Position numbers and translations under genes: made by a program
Assembly: GCA_022496805.1 (NCBI GenBank)
Contig: CM040101.1
Span: forward strand, 8,992,501 to 9,056,500
Reading direction: 5' to 3'
DNA: 64,000 nucleotides
DNA from: Pohlia nutans
Taxonomy: Eukaryota > Streptophyta > Bryopsida > Bryales > Mniaceae
Shown: positions 34,468 to 46,495 of the stretch, piece after piece
How the letters are laid out: each line of letters starts with the position of its first letter
How positions within the stretch are numbered: position 1 is the first letter of the stretch
The notes under the pieces: generated by a model
What the model was told of the DNA's origin: nothing
What the model saw: the letters and a program-made list of their open reading frames with translations, nothing else
Database searches by the model: none

Positions 34468-35436
34468 GTAGAAAAAATGGTCTTTGGGCACCAAGGAATA
34501 GAGTCAGAGCACGCTGCCCATATAAGTAAAATAAAATGGCTAAGAGTAAAGGATCTGCTAAGAAGAAAAGAGCTCTTGTGAGTGTAGAGCGTGGGTGATA
34601 TACAAGGCTCGGACCATAAACTGAAACTGTTGGGTTGCTAGTGGAGATTCTGTATCAAACAGGTCCATGATCTTCAAAATCGCTAAATTATGAAACTACA
34701 GTAGAATGGTTTTTAAAAACGTGAATATACCGGTTTATTCAGTTGCATCTTTTTAAAATATAAAGTGGAAGCACCCCGTTTTTACCGCCGGCCCGGAAAT
34801 CAGTTACTGGAACAATTAGCGGAGCGGGCGTGAGCAATCGGCTGTAATTCAGGACGAGGATTTACAGGAAACGTGAGGTCTATGGAAGATACTGTACCTG
34901 GAGTCTACATGGACAACTACCATTCAGACTCTTTCAATTCAGATTTACTGTACCCGCCAAACAGATTCTTCAGCAATCAGGCATCCTCGTCGACTCTAGA
35001 TGTGAGTCCTGATCACCCGATGGTTTTGGAAGTTAGGGCCAGCCAGCAGCAACCGTGTTGCCTGAATGAGGCCTCGGGGCTCCCCTCGTACCATCTCATT
35101 TCCACTCGTATTCATGGATTGACGGAGCTCCGCAGCGGATCGATCGACCGGCTCAAATGATTGTCAGACTGGGCTGGTGAGATCTCCTCTGGAGGTCAAT
35201 GCAGCTCATCAAGAGTCCCGGCCTTTACCTCGTACTGCATTTTCCTCTCCTGCTAAGTTAGAGTTCTTTGGATCCCGTACGTACCGACTGTTGCTAGTTG
35301 AAATCCGGCTGTTTCTAGATCTGAATGAAATTGGTGGTGTGGTGAGGGGGATCTTCAGCGTTTCGATTTCGAGCTGGGAGTGGATTCGTGTGCACAGTAC
35401 TTCTCGGGAAGGTTTTTTTGAGGTGATTGGCCTCAT

Positions 35437-38400
35437 ATGGTAGCAATGGGAGGCCTCAAGGTAGGAGGCGTAATGCTTCTCGTTGCTTGCGTTTTCTGTG
35501 TGTCTGTTGATGCACAGCCGGTGAAGGCGCCAGTGAAGGCACCAGTGAAGGCACCAGTGAAGGCGCCAGTGAAGGCACCAGTGAAGGCGCCTGTCGCGGC
35601 GCCAGTGCTCCCGCCCATGTCATTTGTGCCAGCTCCGGAGCCAGCCCCGCTGTGGCCGCCTTGCGATGGTATAGATCTAGTCTACATCACCACGTTCACG
35701 GAGAAGATATATCCGTACCTGAACGACACGCCGTGGTTGCAGCCTTACAAGTTCACGGCCGACGTGACCATCACCAACATGGGTTACTCCACTGTGGAAG
35801 CCTGGGCGATGGGCATCAATTTCACCAATCATGAGGTGAGCGACAGACACTGAATCGGTTCTGTTACCAGTACTCGAATTCTGTTACCAGTACTCGGATC
35901 TGACCGTGCTGGTGAATTTGCCGCAGATTCTTGTCAGTGCAGATGATATGTTTCTGGAGAGTGGGCAGCTGATGCCGGTGGACGTCTCCAATGGCACTAT
36001 CCTGACGCAAATCCCCAGCGGCATTCTGAAGAACGCCATTGAAACGGCCGGCGATTTGACTCAGATTCAGAAGACGTTCACCATCACAGGCACTGAGTTC
36101 GGCGTTAAGCTGGACCCCATGCCGTTGAATATCAACATTACTCAAAAGGGTTACAACTGCAGTGTAGCCGAGATTTTCAACAGTAAGCTCGGCTTCCATA
36201 TCACATTCTTCTCTAGCTTTCGTGGATTTGTGAAGCTTTACTAGTCTTCCTGCAAGGGTTAGGGGTTGTGGAAGTGTATATAAGTCTCTTTTTGGCACTG
36301 ATAGAAGATGTGCGGTGCAGACAACACGATGCACACTTGCTGTGTGGAGCCCAATAGAAATGTTACCTTGACAGACGAGGAGTTGTTGTTGCCTTCTGAG
36401 ACGGGAAATTTCACCATCACGTATGACGTCACACAGGCGTATCCGGGCAGCTACGTGGCAAAGGTGGGTGTTGTTGGTGAAATCACAATAATATTGAGCT
36501 CGTGGAATCGTTTTTGGTATGTTGGTGTCTGAAATATTATGTGACTGTGAGCTTTGGCAGGTGACAATAGAGAATGACAGTCCGATGACGAAAATTGATT
36601 ACTGGAACCTGTCCTGGACGTGGCAAGAGAACGAGTTTATTACCAAGATGATGGGCGCCACCACGAAAGAAGCCGACATAGACGTGTGCTTGAATGGAAT
36701 TGCAGGGAAAACGTACACAAATCCAGATCTGAACACGGTGTTCAGCTGTTCAGTGAGCCCTGAGATCATCGATCTTCCGCTACAAAGCTACAACGACACG
36801 CAAATCGGGGGCATCCAGTATTGCTGCAGGAATGGCACCATTTGGCCGGCGGTTCTGGACCCTTCCAAATCGAAATCGGCCTTCCTGCTGAACGTCTTCA
36901 AAGTGCCGCCTCAGAACAACCAGCTGAACCACATCACTCCCCCCGGGAATTGGCGGTTCGGAGATGGCAGATTTAAATGTGGCCTGCCCAGGAGGATCAA
37001 GAACACGGTGTACCCCGATCCCTACTTGCTCCACGAAACCTCTGCTTTCAAGACTTGGCAGGTACTGTAACAATTAAACACCATATCCCTCCTCCTTCCA
37101 AATGTAATTCTTTTCACAATTACTATACGTTGATCTCACATACTCCACGCTTGTTGGCCATACATGCATACTACGGTAGTTGGTAACAAGCTGTCATTTG
37201 TTGCGAAAGTCAATATTGTGAATAGGCGCATGTACCTTTTGCTGTGCTCTTTAGAAGTCCAATCAACAGACTGTCTTGATCCTTTAACGTCCTTGATGTG
37301 ACAGACCTTTGTCTAAAAGCATCCGATTTCATACTTCCAAGCACTCAAACGGTTAACCCTTCAATTATTCGGATTTGCACTAAAGGTCTAAAAGTATAAG
37401 AGATTCAATGCCAATCAAACAAGATGCATTTAATTTGTAAAAGAGGTCTAGTTTTTGCATTGAATCAAGACTCCTACGTTTGTGTACCCCTATGGAAATT
37501 GCATTGGTACTGTATAAACTTATTTAAACATGATTATATATTCTTTTTCTAAACTACAACTTATTTGATTTTGCATTGAACCTTTTAAAGTTTTAAGAAC
37601 ACTTGGCTTAACTATGATTGGCTTAACCCTAATGGGCCAAAAAGCCCGAATTGGGTCTCATGTTTTTCTAAGTTGTTTTGAGTAGATCCTATGTGGACTT
37701 TCCTTTGTTCAATTTATTATATTTACAATCAACACATACAATGTTCTTCATTGATATAAAATTTGGTCTCATATGAAATATTTTTCACAATATGATCGAT
37801 TGAATTTGTCACTATAAAACCATGAATCCTTGGTCCTCTAGGGGTTAATAGGGTTTGGTGTTACTGATTTCTGTGTTGATTGCCATTCTAGGTGACTTGC
37901 AATGAGACAGTGAAGCCGACGCCGAAGTGCTGCGTGTCATTTTCGAAATACACGAACGACTCGATCGTCCCGTGCCGCACCTGCGCGTGCGGCTGCCCTG
38001 CACCGGAGCTCATCAGCCCCGCCTGCAACGCGAACGCATCGTCGATGCTGCTCCCTTACGGCGCGCTCACGCTGAACCCAGAGAATAGAACAGCCCAGAT
38101 CCTGGCCTGGGCCAGCATTAACCACCAGATTGCGCCGAACCCGCTCCCGTGCCAGGTATGAATGCATACACAATGCATAAAATATGTAAAGAATATATAT
38201 ATTTGTGTTATATTAATAACGAAGGGAAGATGAAGAGAGTGTCTTAAGAACATCTCAAAGTTTATGACCTTTGGTGTAATTAAATAACTTGACATTGACA
38301 TAATAGTAACTATTGTCCTGACACCAGGACTACTGCGGCGTGGCCATCAACTGGCACGTCGTGTCCAACTTCACGGGCGGGTGGAGCTCCCGCATGACGC

Positions 38401-38825
38401 TCTTCGACTGGTCCAACACGACCTACCCGGACTGGTTCACAGTTCTAGAAATGCAGAAAACCTTCCAAGGATTCGAAAAAGCCTACTCCTTCAACGCCAC
38501 CAAGATGCCGCTCCTGAACGACACCACGGCGAACTCCAGCATCCTAGTACAAGGCCTCGAGGGCTTGAATTATCTCATGGCGCAAACCAATCGATCCGCC
38601 GGGAAGCTCCAGTCGGTGTTCAGTTTCTCAAAGAAAACCACTCCCGGGATCCTGGAGCAAGACTACTTCCCCACCCGCGTCTGGTTCAACGGTGAAGAGT
38701 GTGCAATGCCGGAGGGGTACCCGATGAACGCCGCGTTTCAGAGCACGAGACCCAGTTTTCTTATGGGTCTTGTGCTTACACTCTGCGTTTTGCTCGTCGC
38801 CGGACCTGTCGGGGTGCTCGTGTAA
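35437..38825 (+). CDS. COBRA-like GPI-anchored protein (long, COBL7/10-type), six exons
   Basis: COBRA family proteins are extracellular, GPI-anchored and needed for oriented cellulose deposition. Exons by frame and GT-AG sites: 35437-35835, 35927 to about 36163, 36305-36463, 36561-37061, 37892-38155, 38328-38825, about 685 residues. It has an N-terminal signal peptide (MLLVACVFCVSVDA), a PVKA repeat, an N-terminal domain typical of the long subgroup, then the COBRA domain with IDYWNLSWTW, QIGGIQYCCRNGT, PPGNWRFGDGRFKCG and the Cys-rich block CCVSFSKYTNDSIVPC / CRTCACGC (about residues 445-465). Many NxS/T sites and a hydrophobic C-terminal tail (SFLMGLVLTLCVLLVAG) act as GPI signal. The exon 2 donor is uncertain: the strong GTAAGC at 36183 breaks the frame and GTAGCC at 36164 keeps it. 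Intron 4 contains a TTAA element. Confidence 0.92.
35517..35600 (+). repeat. 12 bp coding minisatellite (PVKA)n in COBRA-like exon 1
   Basis: About seven tandem copies of CCGGTGAAGGCG-type units encode Pro-Val-Lys-Ala just after the signal peptide. Units differ mostly at third positions, which suggests selection on the peptide or a fairly old expansion. It gives a basic, extended linker at the mature N-terminus. Confidence 0.85.
37623..37848. mobile_element. TTAA-flanked piggyBac-like MITE (copy 14) in the COBRA-like intron
   Basis: TTAA CCCTAATGGGCCAAAAAG at the left and CTTGGTCCTCTAGGGGTTAA at the right. It is the inverse of the copy at 3049-3286. It lies entirely in intron 37062-37891, about 45 bp upstream of the acceptor. 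Confidence 0.75.
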
Positions 38826-41407
38826 ATTGTTATGGTGCCAATCATTCTTTGGGCGGGATTGATTTTTCTTCCCATGGCCCTCGAGTTGTATAGTACATAA
38901 GACGGAACCTCAGACACAGATTTTGGCCCACTAGCTGGGTGGGCTTCGTTGTGACTGAGTTGCCAGGACTGGAAGTTACTAGTAGTTAATGGAACGATTC
39001 CATCTCTTTATTATCACCATGACGGACACAAACTGTTGGTTACTCATGATAATAACACCTTTTGTAACTTGACTAATTCTTGCTTTCAATCATAGAGCCA
39101 TAGCTTTCTAGAGACGCCACACACATTATTTCACTGTTGGGATCGATGGTACAGTCTTCGAGAATTCTACTGTAGAAAACGCGCATCATTCTGTTTATTT
39201 GAAGGTAAACAACAAAGAACACATCTTCTTTGTGGTCCAGAAAGTAAACACGCTTATCGAGTGCTACTGTTCCCATATTAGCTGTGCACAGTTGGTGAGA
39301 AAAAACGAGTGATCAGTCCACGGTGACAAGCTAGAGTACCACAGAACTTATATGGTTACCGCACGCCGAGGACTTTTATTTGTGGTTAGTAATTTGAATT
39401 ACCATGAGAACATGTGGTAACAGTGTTATTACTGTAATAACTAGTGCTATAAATATATATGTTTAATTTCTATCAACTGTCACTTTTTCATTTCATCGAT
39501 ATAATAGAAAAAGGAGCTTTGATGTCATGTGCTGGTTCCAAACTGAGCATGACGACGAACAGAATCTGAATATTCCCTGAAGCTTCACCCTGAGTTTTGT
39601 AAACTTGCACTACTATTGTTATCAAGGGCGGAAGGGCCTGATTATTTTTAGATAGCTGTTAAATTCCAATCCCCAAATGTTGGATGGTTGTTGAAGGGCT
39701 GACATTTCAGGTTTACTGTAACAGTCTTCGTTTTGATCATGTGGCACAAAATTCGAAGCTAATTCTGATTAGGTATGTTTATGTTTTATTCTTTAACCGG
39801 AAAAATGGATGGATTTTATTCTTAGTGAAATAATGTACACACGACACATGTGATTAGTTTCTGCAAAGAGCACGTGTGGCAAGTTGCTCCGTCTGAGACG
39901 CGGCATTCATGTTTTGGCTTGAATTAGTAAATGATTTGGTTCTTCAAAAATGATTTTTCAAAAGATTAGAGTATTTCAAAAGAAAAAGTACCGCAGTTGA
40001 TAAACATGTTTGCAACTATAATAGAGTTATCCGTAAACTAAAGGGTTGAGTGGGTCTTAGTTTGACTAAAATTTGGAGAAACGAAAACTATTGAGAGAAG
40101 TTTTAGGAAATCAAAAGAATGGGTGAGTGGGGACGGTCTAGGTATATATAGCGAGAATCTATTGTCAGAAAAGGGGCTAGCAAAAGACCTTCATGTGTGA
40201 AGGTGAATAATAGAAACTTGGGTGAGAAGTTTCTTAGCACCGATTTTGGTGCTTTCAAAGTTTGCATCTACAGTTTTTTTTTAGTGCCCGACACATGCTC
40301 TTTTTTGGGGATTAATGTCACTATTCACTCAAACTACAGTCCACTCACCCACTTTTGAGGGACTTTACGGATAACTCTAATAAAGAAATAAAATCAATAG
40401 GTAACATGGATTATCAAACATTTTTTTGTAGGAATGGTCGGCTATGCTATAATGAAAACTTGAAGAGAAATAAAATTTAGAAGTAATACAATGGAGATTT
40501 ATTTAATACATTAATTACGAAATGTGGAAATGTGAATACCATAAGGTTTTTTTAGCAGTTAGTGGAGTCCACCCTATTGATCTCACCACTCAACTTTTTT
40601 TAGCTAAAAATGATGTGGACTTGCCATAATTCGGGCTACTACAATGATTCAGGAATACTAACATTTATTTTTTTAAATATTTTTAAATATTTAAAAAAAC
40701 AGGTGATCGAAAATCATGATCCCACGAGGTCTACATAACATACATTGAGTGACCTACCCAAAGAATAGTGTCATTGTCGTTCAATTTTCATTTGGATTTT
40801 ATCCAACTCAGATAATTTCATCCAAATTTCACACTAATTGGACCACATTCATCCACAATTCTTCAAAGTTCAGGTTTCGAGGTCCCCCATTTTTAAAATT
40901 CTTTCGCAAGTTAAATTAATTTGTGTTGTAGTAAATTTTTATTTTTTGGTAAAATAATTAGACTGCATTAAAAGAAATTTAGTGAACATTGTAAGAAGAT
41001 TGGCTATGAGGCATAATTCATGAAAATACTTCCCCCTAATTGAAAAATTACCTCCCTACCATCATCTACTCTTACAACAGCCTTTCCAACAGTTCATATG
41101 CAGCATGCTCTCCGAAGGGGTCAAGACGAAGTTGACGAACCAGTATCAGTCAATGACAACTCTTCTCAAAAGAAGTTCAAAGACGGGATATGACATTATA
41201 ACCAGTTTTCACTACCTGTGGTATCAACACCAGGTGTTCATAATTGACTGTTGAGCTACAATAATGATATTGACACGCCAGGTAAAACAAACTTGGTGTG
41301 AAGTCTGTATAGACAAGGAATATACAAGAAGGCAGGGTACCACCATACCCAATGTAAGGTTGTGTAAACATTGATTTCAGGGAAGGTATCTTCCGAACTA
41401 GAACTAG
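38826..41407. other. 3' region of COBRA-like gene and intergenic sequence
   Basis: Apart from the MITE at 40024-40377 I see no gene. It includes the likely 3' untranslated parts of the COBRA-like gene (from 38826) and of the ING gene (below 41408). A short direct repeat TTTTTAAATATTTTTAAAT occurs near 40670. Confidence 0.5.
40024..40377. mobile_element. TA-flanked GAGTTATCCGTAAA MITE
   Basis: GAGTTATCCGTAAACTAAAG at the left and GACTTTACGGATAACTC at the right. TA at 40022-40023 and 40378-40379. The inner inverted pair GGGTTGAGTGGG against CCACTCACCCAC extends the stem. Confidence 0.75.
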
Positions 41408-43981
41408 CTATGAAAATTGAGGGTCGCTGTGGGTTTTCTTAGTACTAGGATGGCCAACTTTGTCTCCCATTGGTACTTTGGGGCGTCGCCGTTTCATGAC
41501 AACTGCACAATCGCTGCAGTACCACTTGCCTTTCGGCCGCTCCTTAATCCCCACACAGTCGAAGTGGAACCACTCGATTTTGCACTGCCAAATTTCAATT
41601 CCAGATGAGCACAAGCACTCAACAAAACAAAGCCATCTCGCTAAAAATCCTAGTATGCTACTCGAAGCTCATGGATATCAAATATATCATTGGCATAAAA
41701 TGGTAGTTTTTGATGCTTAAGATTCTAAAAAACAAGGGCTACGCGATGCTACGCACTAACGTCGACGAAATGAAAGTCATAATATATCATGCCCTTTGGA
41801 ATTTACTTTCACTTGTAAGCAATTCAGACAAGGCTTCATTTTGTTCATTTTGTTCATTGTTGTACCTATTTATTGTTCCTTTTCATAACACAATAATATC
41901 CTTTCAATAATATCTTTTCAATAGTATAATATTATTACTGAAAGGATATTATTGAAAGGTTGAGACCACGACGCCAACAGTTTTCCTTTACAATTTTTCT
42001 TGGGTAAAACCATCTCCAAGTACTCGTTGAAGGAACTACAGGTATTAGGCTGTGATACGCCAGAAGTAAGCTGACCTCACAACAAGAGTCATATTTGGTC
42101 AAAGAAAGAGCCTGTGTCGCGCTAAGAAATAACAATTTCAGCTTCCTACCAGTCTATAAAATGGAGAGGGATATAAAGCTCTTACCTCAGAATTATCACA
42201 AGCAATCATCTCTCCGTAAGAAACCTGCCCGCAGTAACAATATGTTGGTTCGTTCGGATCAACAGGAAGATCCAGCTCTACGTTTGCAACATTTGTTGGT
42301 ATATTCTGCCCTCTGTACATCAGCCAACACATCACAGCAATTGAGGCGCAATGAACTTCAAACTTGCATGTAATAATAACTGAATGGTTTGGAATGAGCT
42401 TAATACGCTGCACACCAAAACCTCAGGTAAAATGAAAATCTGGTTCCTGAGGACCTTGAAGCAAAAATCCCTATCCCAATAAAATGAATGGTTTGACTGA
42501 CCCGTAAGAAATGAGAGGAATAAGATACATGCAGTACTCCATGAGAGCAGTACACTACATAACCAGAGGCCTTAAACAGATCAAATCAGCAGGTACACAG
42601 GTAATAAATAGCACATACTTTCTGCGACCAAATCTAGTTCCGTCTCCACCATCTCTTCCAAGCATCCCACCCGCACCCTCTGACCGTGGCTCTGCTGAAA
42701 GCAGAGTTCCTCCAGCAGCCTCTCTATCTGCATGTTCGGAACACATCCAGGTAAGCATTGAGAGAGGAAATAATCAGACACCTTAGGAAAAGAAATCCTG
42801 TAGGTTGTGTAAAATACAATGAATGAACCTGGAAGGTCGACATTCGGTAAGTGAAGAAGAATAAATCTTAAACATAAGGTAAGCTTGACTATTTAACAAA
42901 AGCACTTCCTGCTTGCTCAAAAGGTCTAAACCTAAACAAAATACTTTAATGGTAGACACCTTTGAATTGATGACTCGTTCCAATGGAGAATATCACTCAC
43001 CTCTTCTGAGTTCTTCTTCAAACTTTTTCAGGTCTTTATCTAGCCGTTGAATATGCCCGTCAATCTGCAAGACGAATGCTCATCCGTTAGTATGATTATA
43101 ATCGATTGGCGCTTCAGTGGCATTCCAGTGAAGAGTTTTCAGAAGTCGAATTGTTAAAGTGCACTCAAGGTCAGCACATATGAATGACATCAACACCACG
43201 ATGACTAATAAAAGGTGAACATCCCAAAGAAACATCCAAGAAAATATGTGTACCAGATCGTAAGTCTGTACAGCTAAAAATACTTTTTCCTCCGCAATTG
43301 CAAGGCATGACTTGTGAATGTCAAGAACTCCGTTGGTATGCTGGATAGCAACAGCCTCAGGAGTAGTAGTACCAGATTCTCTCACTTTTCCCACCTCATC
43401 TAGCCCCTTTGCACATTGCACCTGCATGCCTTTCTGTAGATCTGCATCATAGAAACCTCAAACTGTAAGGATCGCCTGATTCTACATCTCTGTCTCAACA
43501 CCTTCAGTAACTCGGAAAAATCTTAGCAGGTATGTAACGCAGCCCCGCTTAACCCTTAAAGGACATGGCTTTCCTGATTCCACACCCAAAATCTCTTTTA
43601 AACTTCACTTTAAGCATGATTCTCTTTTTGATTTACTTTGGTTCTATTCTAAAGAAGTATAGATGTCTTAAATATGTTTGTTTTGGGATTTAAAAAACCT
43701 CATTTGGTTCAACAGAGTAGAAGTTGTGAGCAAGATTCTCCCGGAAAAAAAAGAAAGGGTTAAGACTCAAACAACTATCATGTTCTACACGGAAATAGTT
43801 CATCAAAGAGCTTAAGCGTGTAAAGTTAAACCAAGATTACAAAGGTAACTCAGTAAATTGTCAGTCCGCAACATGATGCTTTGAATAAATAATATGCGAG
43901 AATTGCTAAATCCCCACCTTGAAGTTTTTTATCCAACTCTCCAAGCTGCTGATAGTTTTTTGTCAGCTCAGTTGGAAGTGT
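41408..43981 (-). CDS. ING-family PHD finger protein (histone H3K4me3 reader); first exon not found
   Basis: ING proteins are nuclear subunits of histone acetyltransferase or deacetylase complexes and bind H3K4me3. Minus-strand exons: 43918-43981, 43254-43441, 43001-43064, 42619-42727, 42186-42312, 41408-41584; together 729 nt, all in phase, 242 residues plus stop. The N-terminal ING coiled coil is shown by [44 protein letters not shown] and [21 protein letters not shown] Gly-rich basic linker ([15 protein letters not shown]) follows. The PHD finger is [20 protein letters not shown] then [23 protein letters not shown] and [10 protein letters not shown], a complete Cys4-His-Cys3 set, then a basic tail. 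The translation start should lie in 43985-45480 but I could not place it. A MULE is inserted just upstream. Two repeats and a TTAA element sit in its introns. Confidence 0.9.
41735..42028. repeat. Dispersed repeat, copy A, in the last ING intron
   Basis: It begins GGGCTACGCGATGCTACGCA and includes CATGCCCTTTGGAATTTACT, ACCTATTTATTGTTCCTTTT and a CTTTCAATAATAT tract, ending at GTAAAACCATCTCCAAGTAC. It is the reverse complement of copy B at 44139-44517. Confidence 0.75.
43549..43763. mobile_element. TTAA-flanked piggyBac-like MITE (copy 15) in an ING intron
   Basis: TTAA CCCTTAAAGGACATGGC at the left and GAAAGGGTTAA at the right. It lies within the intron between the exons at 43254-43441 and 43918-43981. 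The right terminus is shortened to AAAGGG. Confidence 0.55.
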
Positions 43982-45493
43982 CTGTACACCTGTCCAGTTC
44001 ACCACAGAAACATCATGTCATTATTCAAATGAAATGTCCTGTAAACAGATAGGGCTTATGATCGCCTATTCAAACATCTTAAAATCGTTGCAGGTAGAAG
44101 TATTTATGATCCCAACTTTTACGACAAGGTTAACTCCGTCTCGGAGTACTCCGAGAGGGTTTTACCCAAGAAAACTTAAAAGGAATATGGTCGCCGTGGC
44201 CATGGTTATCGGCCTTTCAATAATATCCTTTCAATAGTATTAATATCCTTTCAATAGTATTAATATTCTTTCAATAATATTTCGTTGTGATACTACTGAA
44301 AGGATATTATTAAGGATATTATTGTGTTATGAAAAAGAACAATAAATAGGTACAATAAATAGATATGTACAATAAATAGGTACAATAATGAATAAAATGA
44401 GCAAAATGAAACCTTATTTGAATTGCTTACAAGTAGAAGTAAATTCCAAAGGGCATGATAGGTTATGAGTTATGACTTTCATTTTGTCGACTTTGTGAGT
44501 AGCATTGCGTAGCCCTAGTAAATAAACTATACTGAACGTTTTTCTTTTTCTCGATTATCAAGCTCATGCATAACGGTCCAGATTACTTAACTCTCTATTC
44601 GTCTGGTGTAAAATCAACACTCCGACAAGACTGTACGTCTGATCACATGTACGTCTAACAATCAACAACAAAAAAACATTCTTGGTGTATTTATATTTCT
44701 TGAACAAGTCTACTGCCTCTAAACAACTTGATCAATAGTCACACCGAGTAAGTACACAAAAAGTAGTATAGGTTAGAGATTATACTCGAAACGAAATCTT
44801 CTAAGTAAGTCATATTGGAGTCGAATCCACAAAGTTCAGCACCTCGATTTGCTGCTCAAACGCCGACTGATCCGTCCCCACCAGGTCCAATTCGGCCTTG
44901 TGAACTAGCTTCCAACATACAAAAAATGAAAAAAACACGGGCGTTTCAGCGCACCGAAGGAGCATCAACTAAGCTTCTCTGTACTGCTTTTTCCATTGCA
45001 AAAAGCAAGAACCACGCATCGCCCATGAAACCCTAAAACGGCAAGAAAGGCTCCACCAGAAGCTCAGCACCGCCTGCTACAATTACATCGAGGAGAACTG
45101 CAGAAACAACTAAAATTCGCTCCAGTTACTCGAATTAGATTACAAAAAAAGCTACAGCTCACACAAGAGGTGCTGAAACCCTAACTCTCAAGTCGCAACT
45201 CACTCCATATCCAATAGAAATTTCACGCAAGAGCGCATGAGCCAATATTACAATTCATTCACTGACCCTAATCGTACCGAAAATGGCTCAAAAAGTGTTC
45301 TGAAAGATCATCGTCAAGAGTGAAAAAGTACGCCGAGAACTCCTTGAAAATGGCGCCTGACGAACAAGAGGGAGAGGAGGAAGGTACCCGGTGACCTGAG
45401 TGTGTTTGGTAGGTTGGAAATGGGAAGGTCGGTGGGGAAAAAGGCGCTAGATTTGAAAATTTGAATAGGGTTGTTTCCCCTTTTTCCTCAGCA
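43982..45493. other. 5' intron/leader region of the ING gene
   Basis: An in-phase exon joining the TLPTELTK exon should lie here. I see no open ATG-containing stretch with a phase-0 donor that I can defend. The AAACCCTA (telo-box-like) words near 45025 and 45175 would suit a promoter or leader. Repeat copy B occupies 44139-44517. Confidence 0.35.
44139..44517. repeat. Dispersed repeat, copy B, upstream part of the ING locus
   Basis: It is the reverse complement of 41735-42028: starts CGGAGTACTCCGAGAGGGTT, passes through several CTTTCAATAATATC units and ends GTAGCATTGCGTAGCCC. CTTTCAATA and TACAATAAATAG units are tandemly amplified here relative to copy A. Confidence 0.75.
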
Positions 45494-45502
45494 ATTGATT
45501 AA

Positions 45503-45790
45503 GCAGGACGTTAAAGTGGTCATTCGAACTTCGCGGCCAATGACGTGGCTGCGACGTGGCCATGGCCCGGCTCTACCCCCGCGCCCGCCCCCGCGCCCGT
45601 GCGGCCTCAACCCCGCGCCCGGCCGGCCTCGTCCTGCAGGACCCCACGCCCCGAAACGGCTAGGATAGGACGCGCACGCCCGGCGCCACCTTCGCCGCCC
45701 GACAACGACGATTTCGTCCACGCCACCTCCGTCGCCCGACGACGACCATTTCGTCCGCCACTAATTAGGGCACGGCGCTGCTGTTGTACG
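45503..45790 (+). repeat. Left terminal inverted repeat of the MULE
   Basis: It runs from GCAGGACGTTAAAG to about GCACGGCGCTGCTGTTGTAC. Compared with the right arm it carries an extra CCGCGCCCGT-rich segment near 45585-45615. It probably also holds the promoter of the + strand gene. Confidence 0.85.
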
Positions 45791-46495
45791 GTTCATCATT
45801 CCCAATTCAACTTCGTCCGCCACGACGGCGCTTCATGATTCGCAAATCAAACTGGAGGGTACAGGGTTTAATGCGAGGAGTTACTTGATTTGACGTGCTG
45901 CATCGGTTTAGGGTGCTGCAGCGTTTTAGGGTCATTACTCCACGTAATGAGTGTTCTTCTTCTTCACTTTTTCTTGCGGTTTTAGCCCCTAGTTTCTTTC
46001 ACTCGTCGCCCCTAGTTTCTTGCGCTCCCCGCCCTGCTTTTCTTGCGCTCTTCGCCCTCTATTTGTCGCGCGTCCTCCGCTCGTCCTCCGGTTTAGGGTT
46101 GCATGTCCTGACTGCGGCTTTTCAGCTGCCGCACCTTCTGTGTGTGTGCGGATGATTTGCTGTCTATGCGCGCTTGTTTGCGTGTTTAGGGTTGGCGGTT
46201 TTAGTTCGCTCTTCTTTGTGTTTGCCCCTTCTCTGTAGGGTTCTTGCGGTTCTTGCGGTTCTTGCTGTTTTGGAGTTCAAGGCTCGCCCCCACGCCCAGG
46301 TATTTTTCCCATTGCTTTGTCTGCTGTAGTTTTAGGTTTAGGGTGTTTGGGGTTGAATATGGGGGTATTTGTGCTGATTTTTGGTAGCAGGGGGTTTAGA
46401 TTTCCTTTTTTTGCTGTTTTGAGTTTTTGGTTCTCTGTTCTACTCATTTCTGGTTTTTGGGTTTTTTCTTGGCGATTTTAGGGTGTGTATTCTTC

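Noticed and set aside
34873..35160. A 95-codon ORF upstream of the COBRA-like gene
   Set aside because: No recognisable domain, no splice link to the COBRA-like exon that keeps frame, and no context; could be leader sequence or chance.
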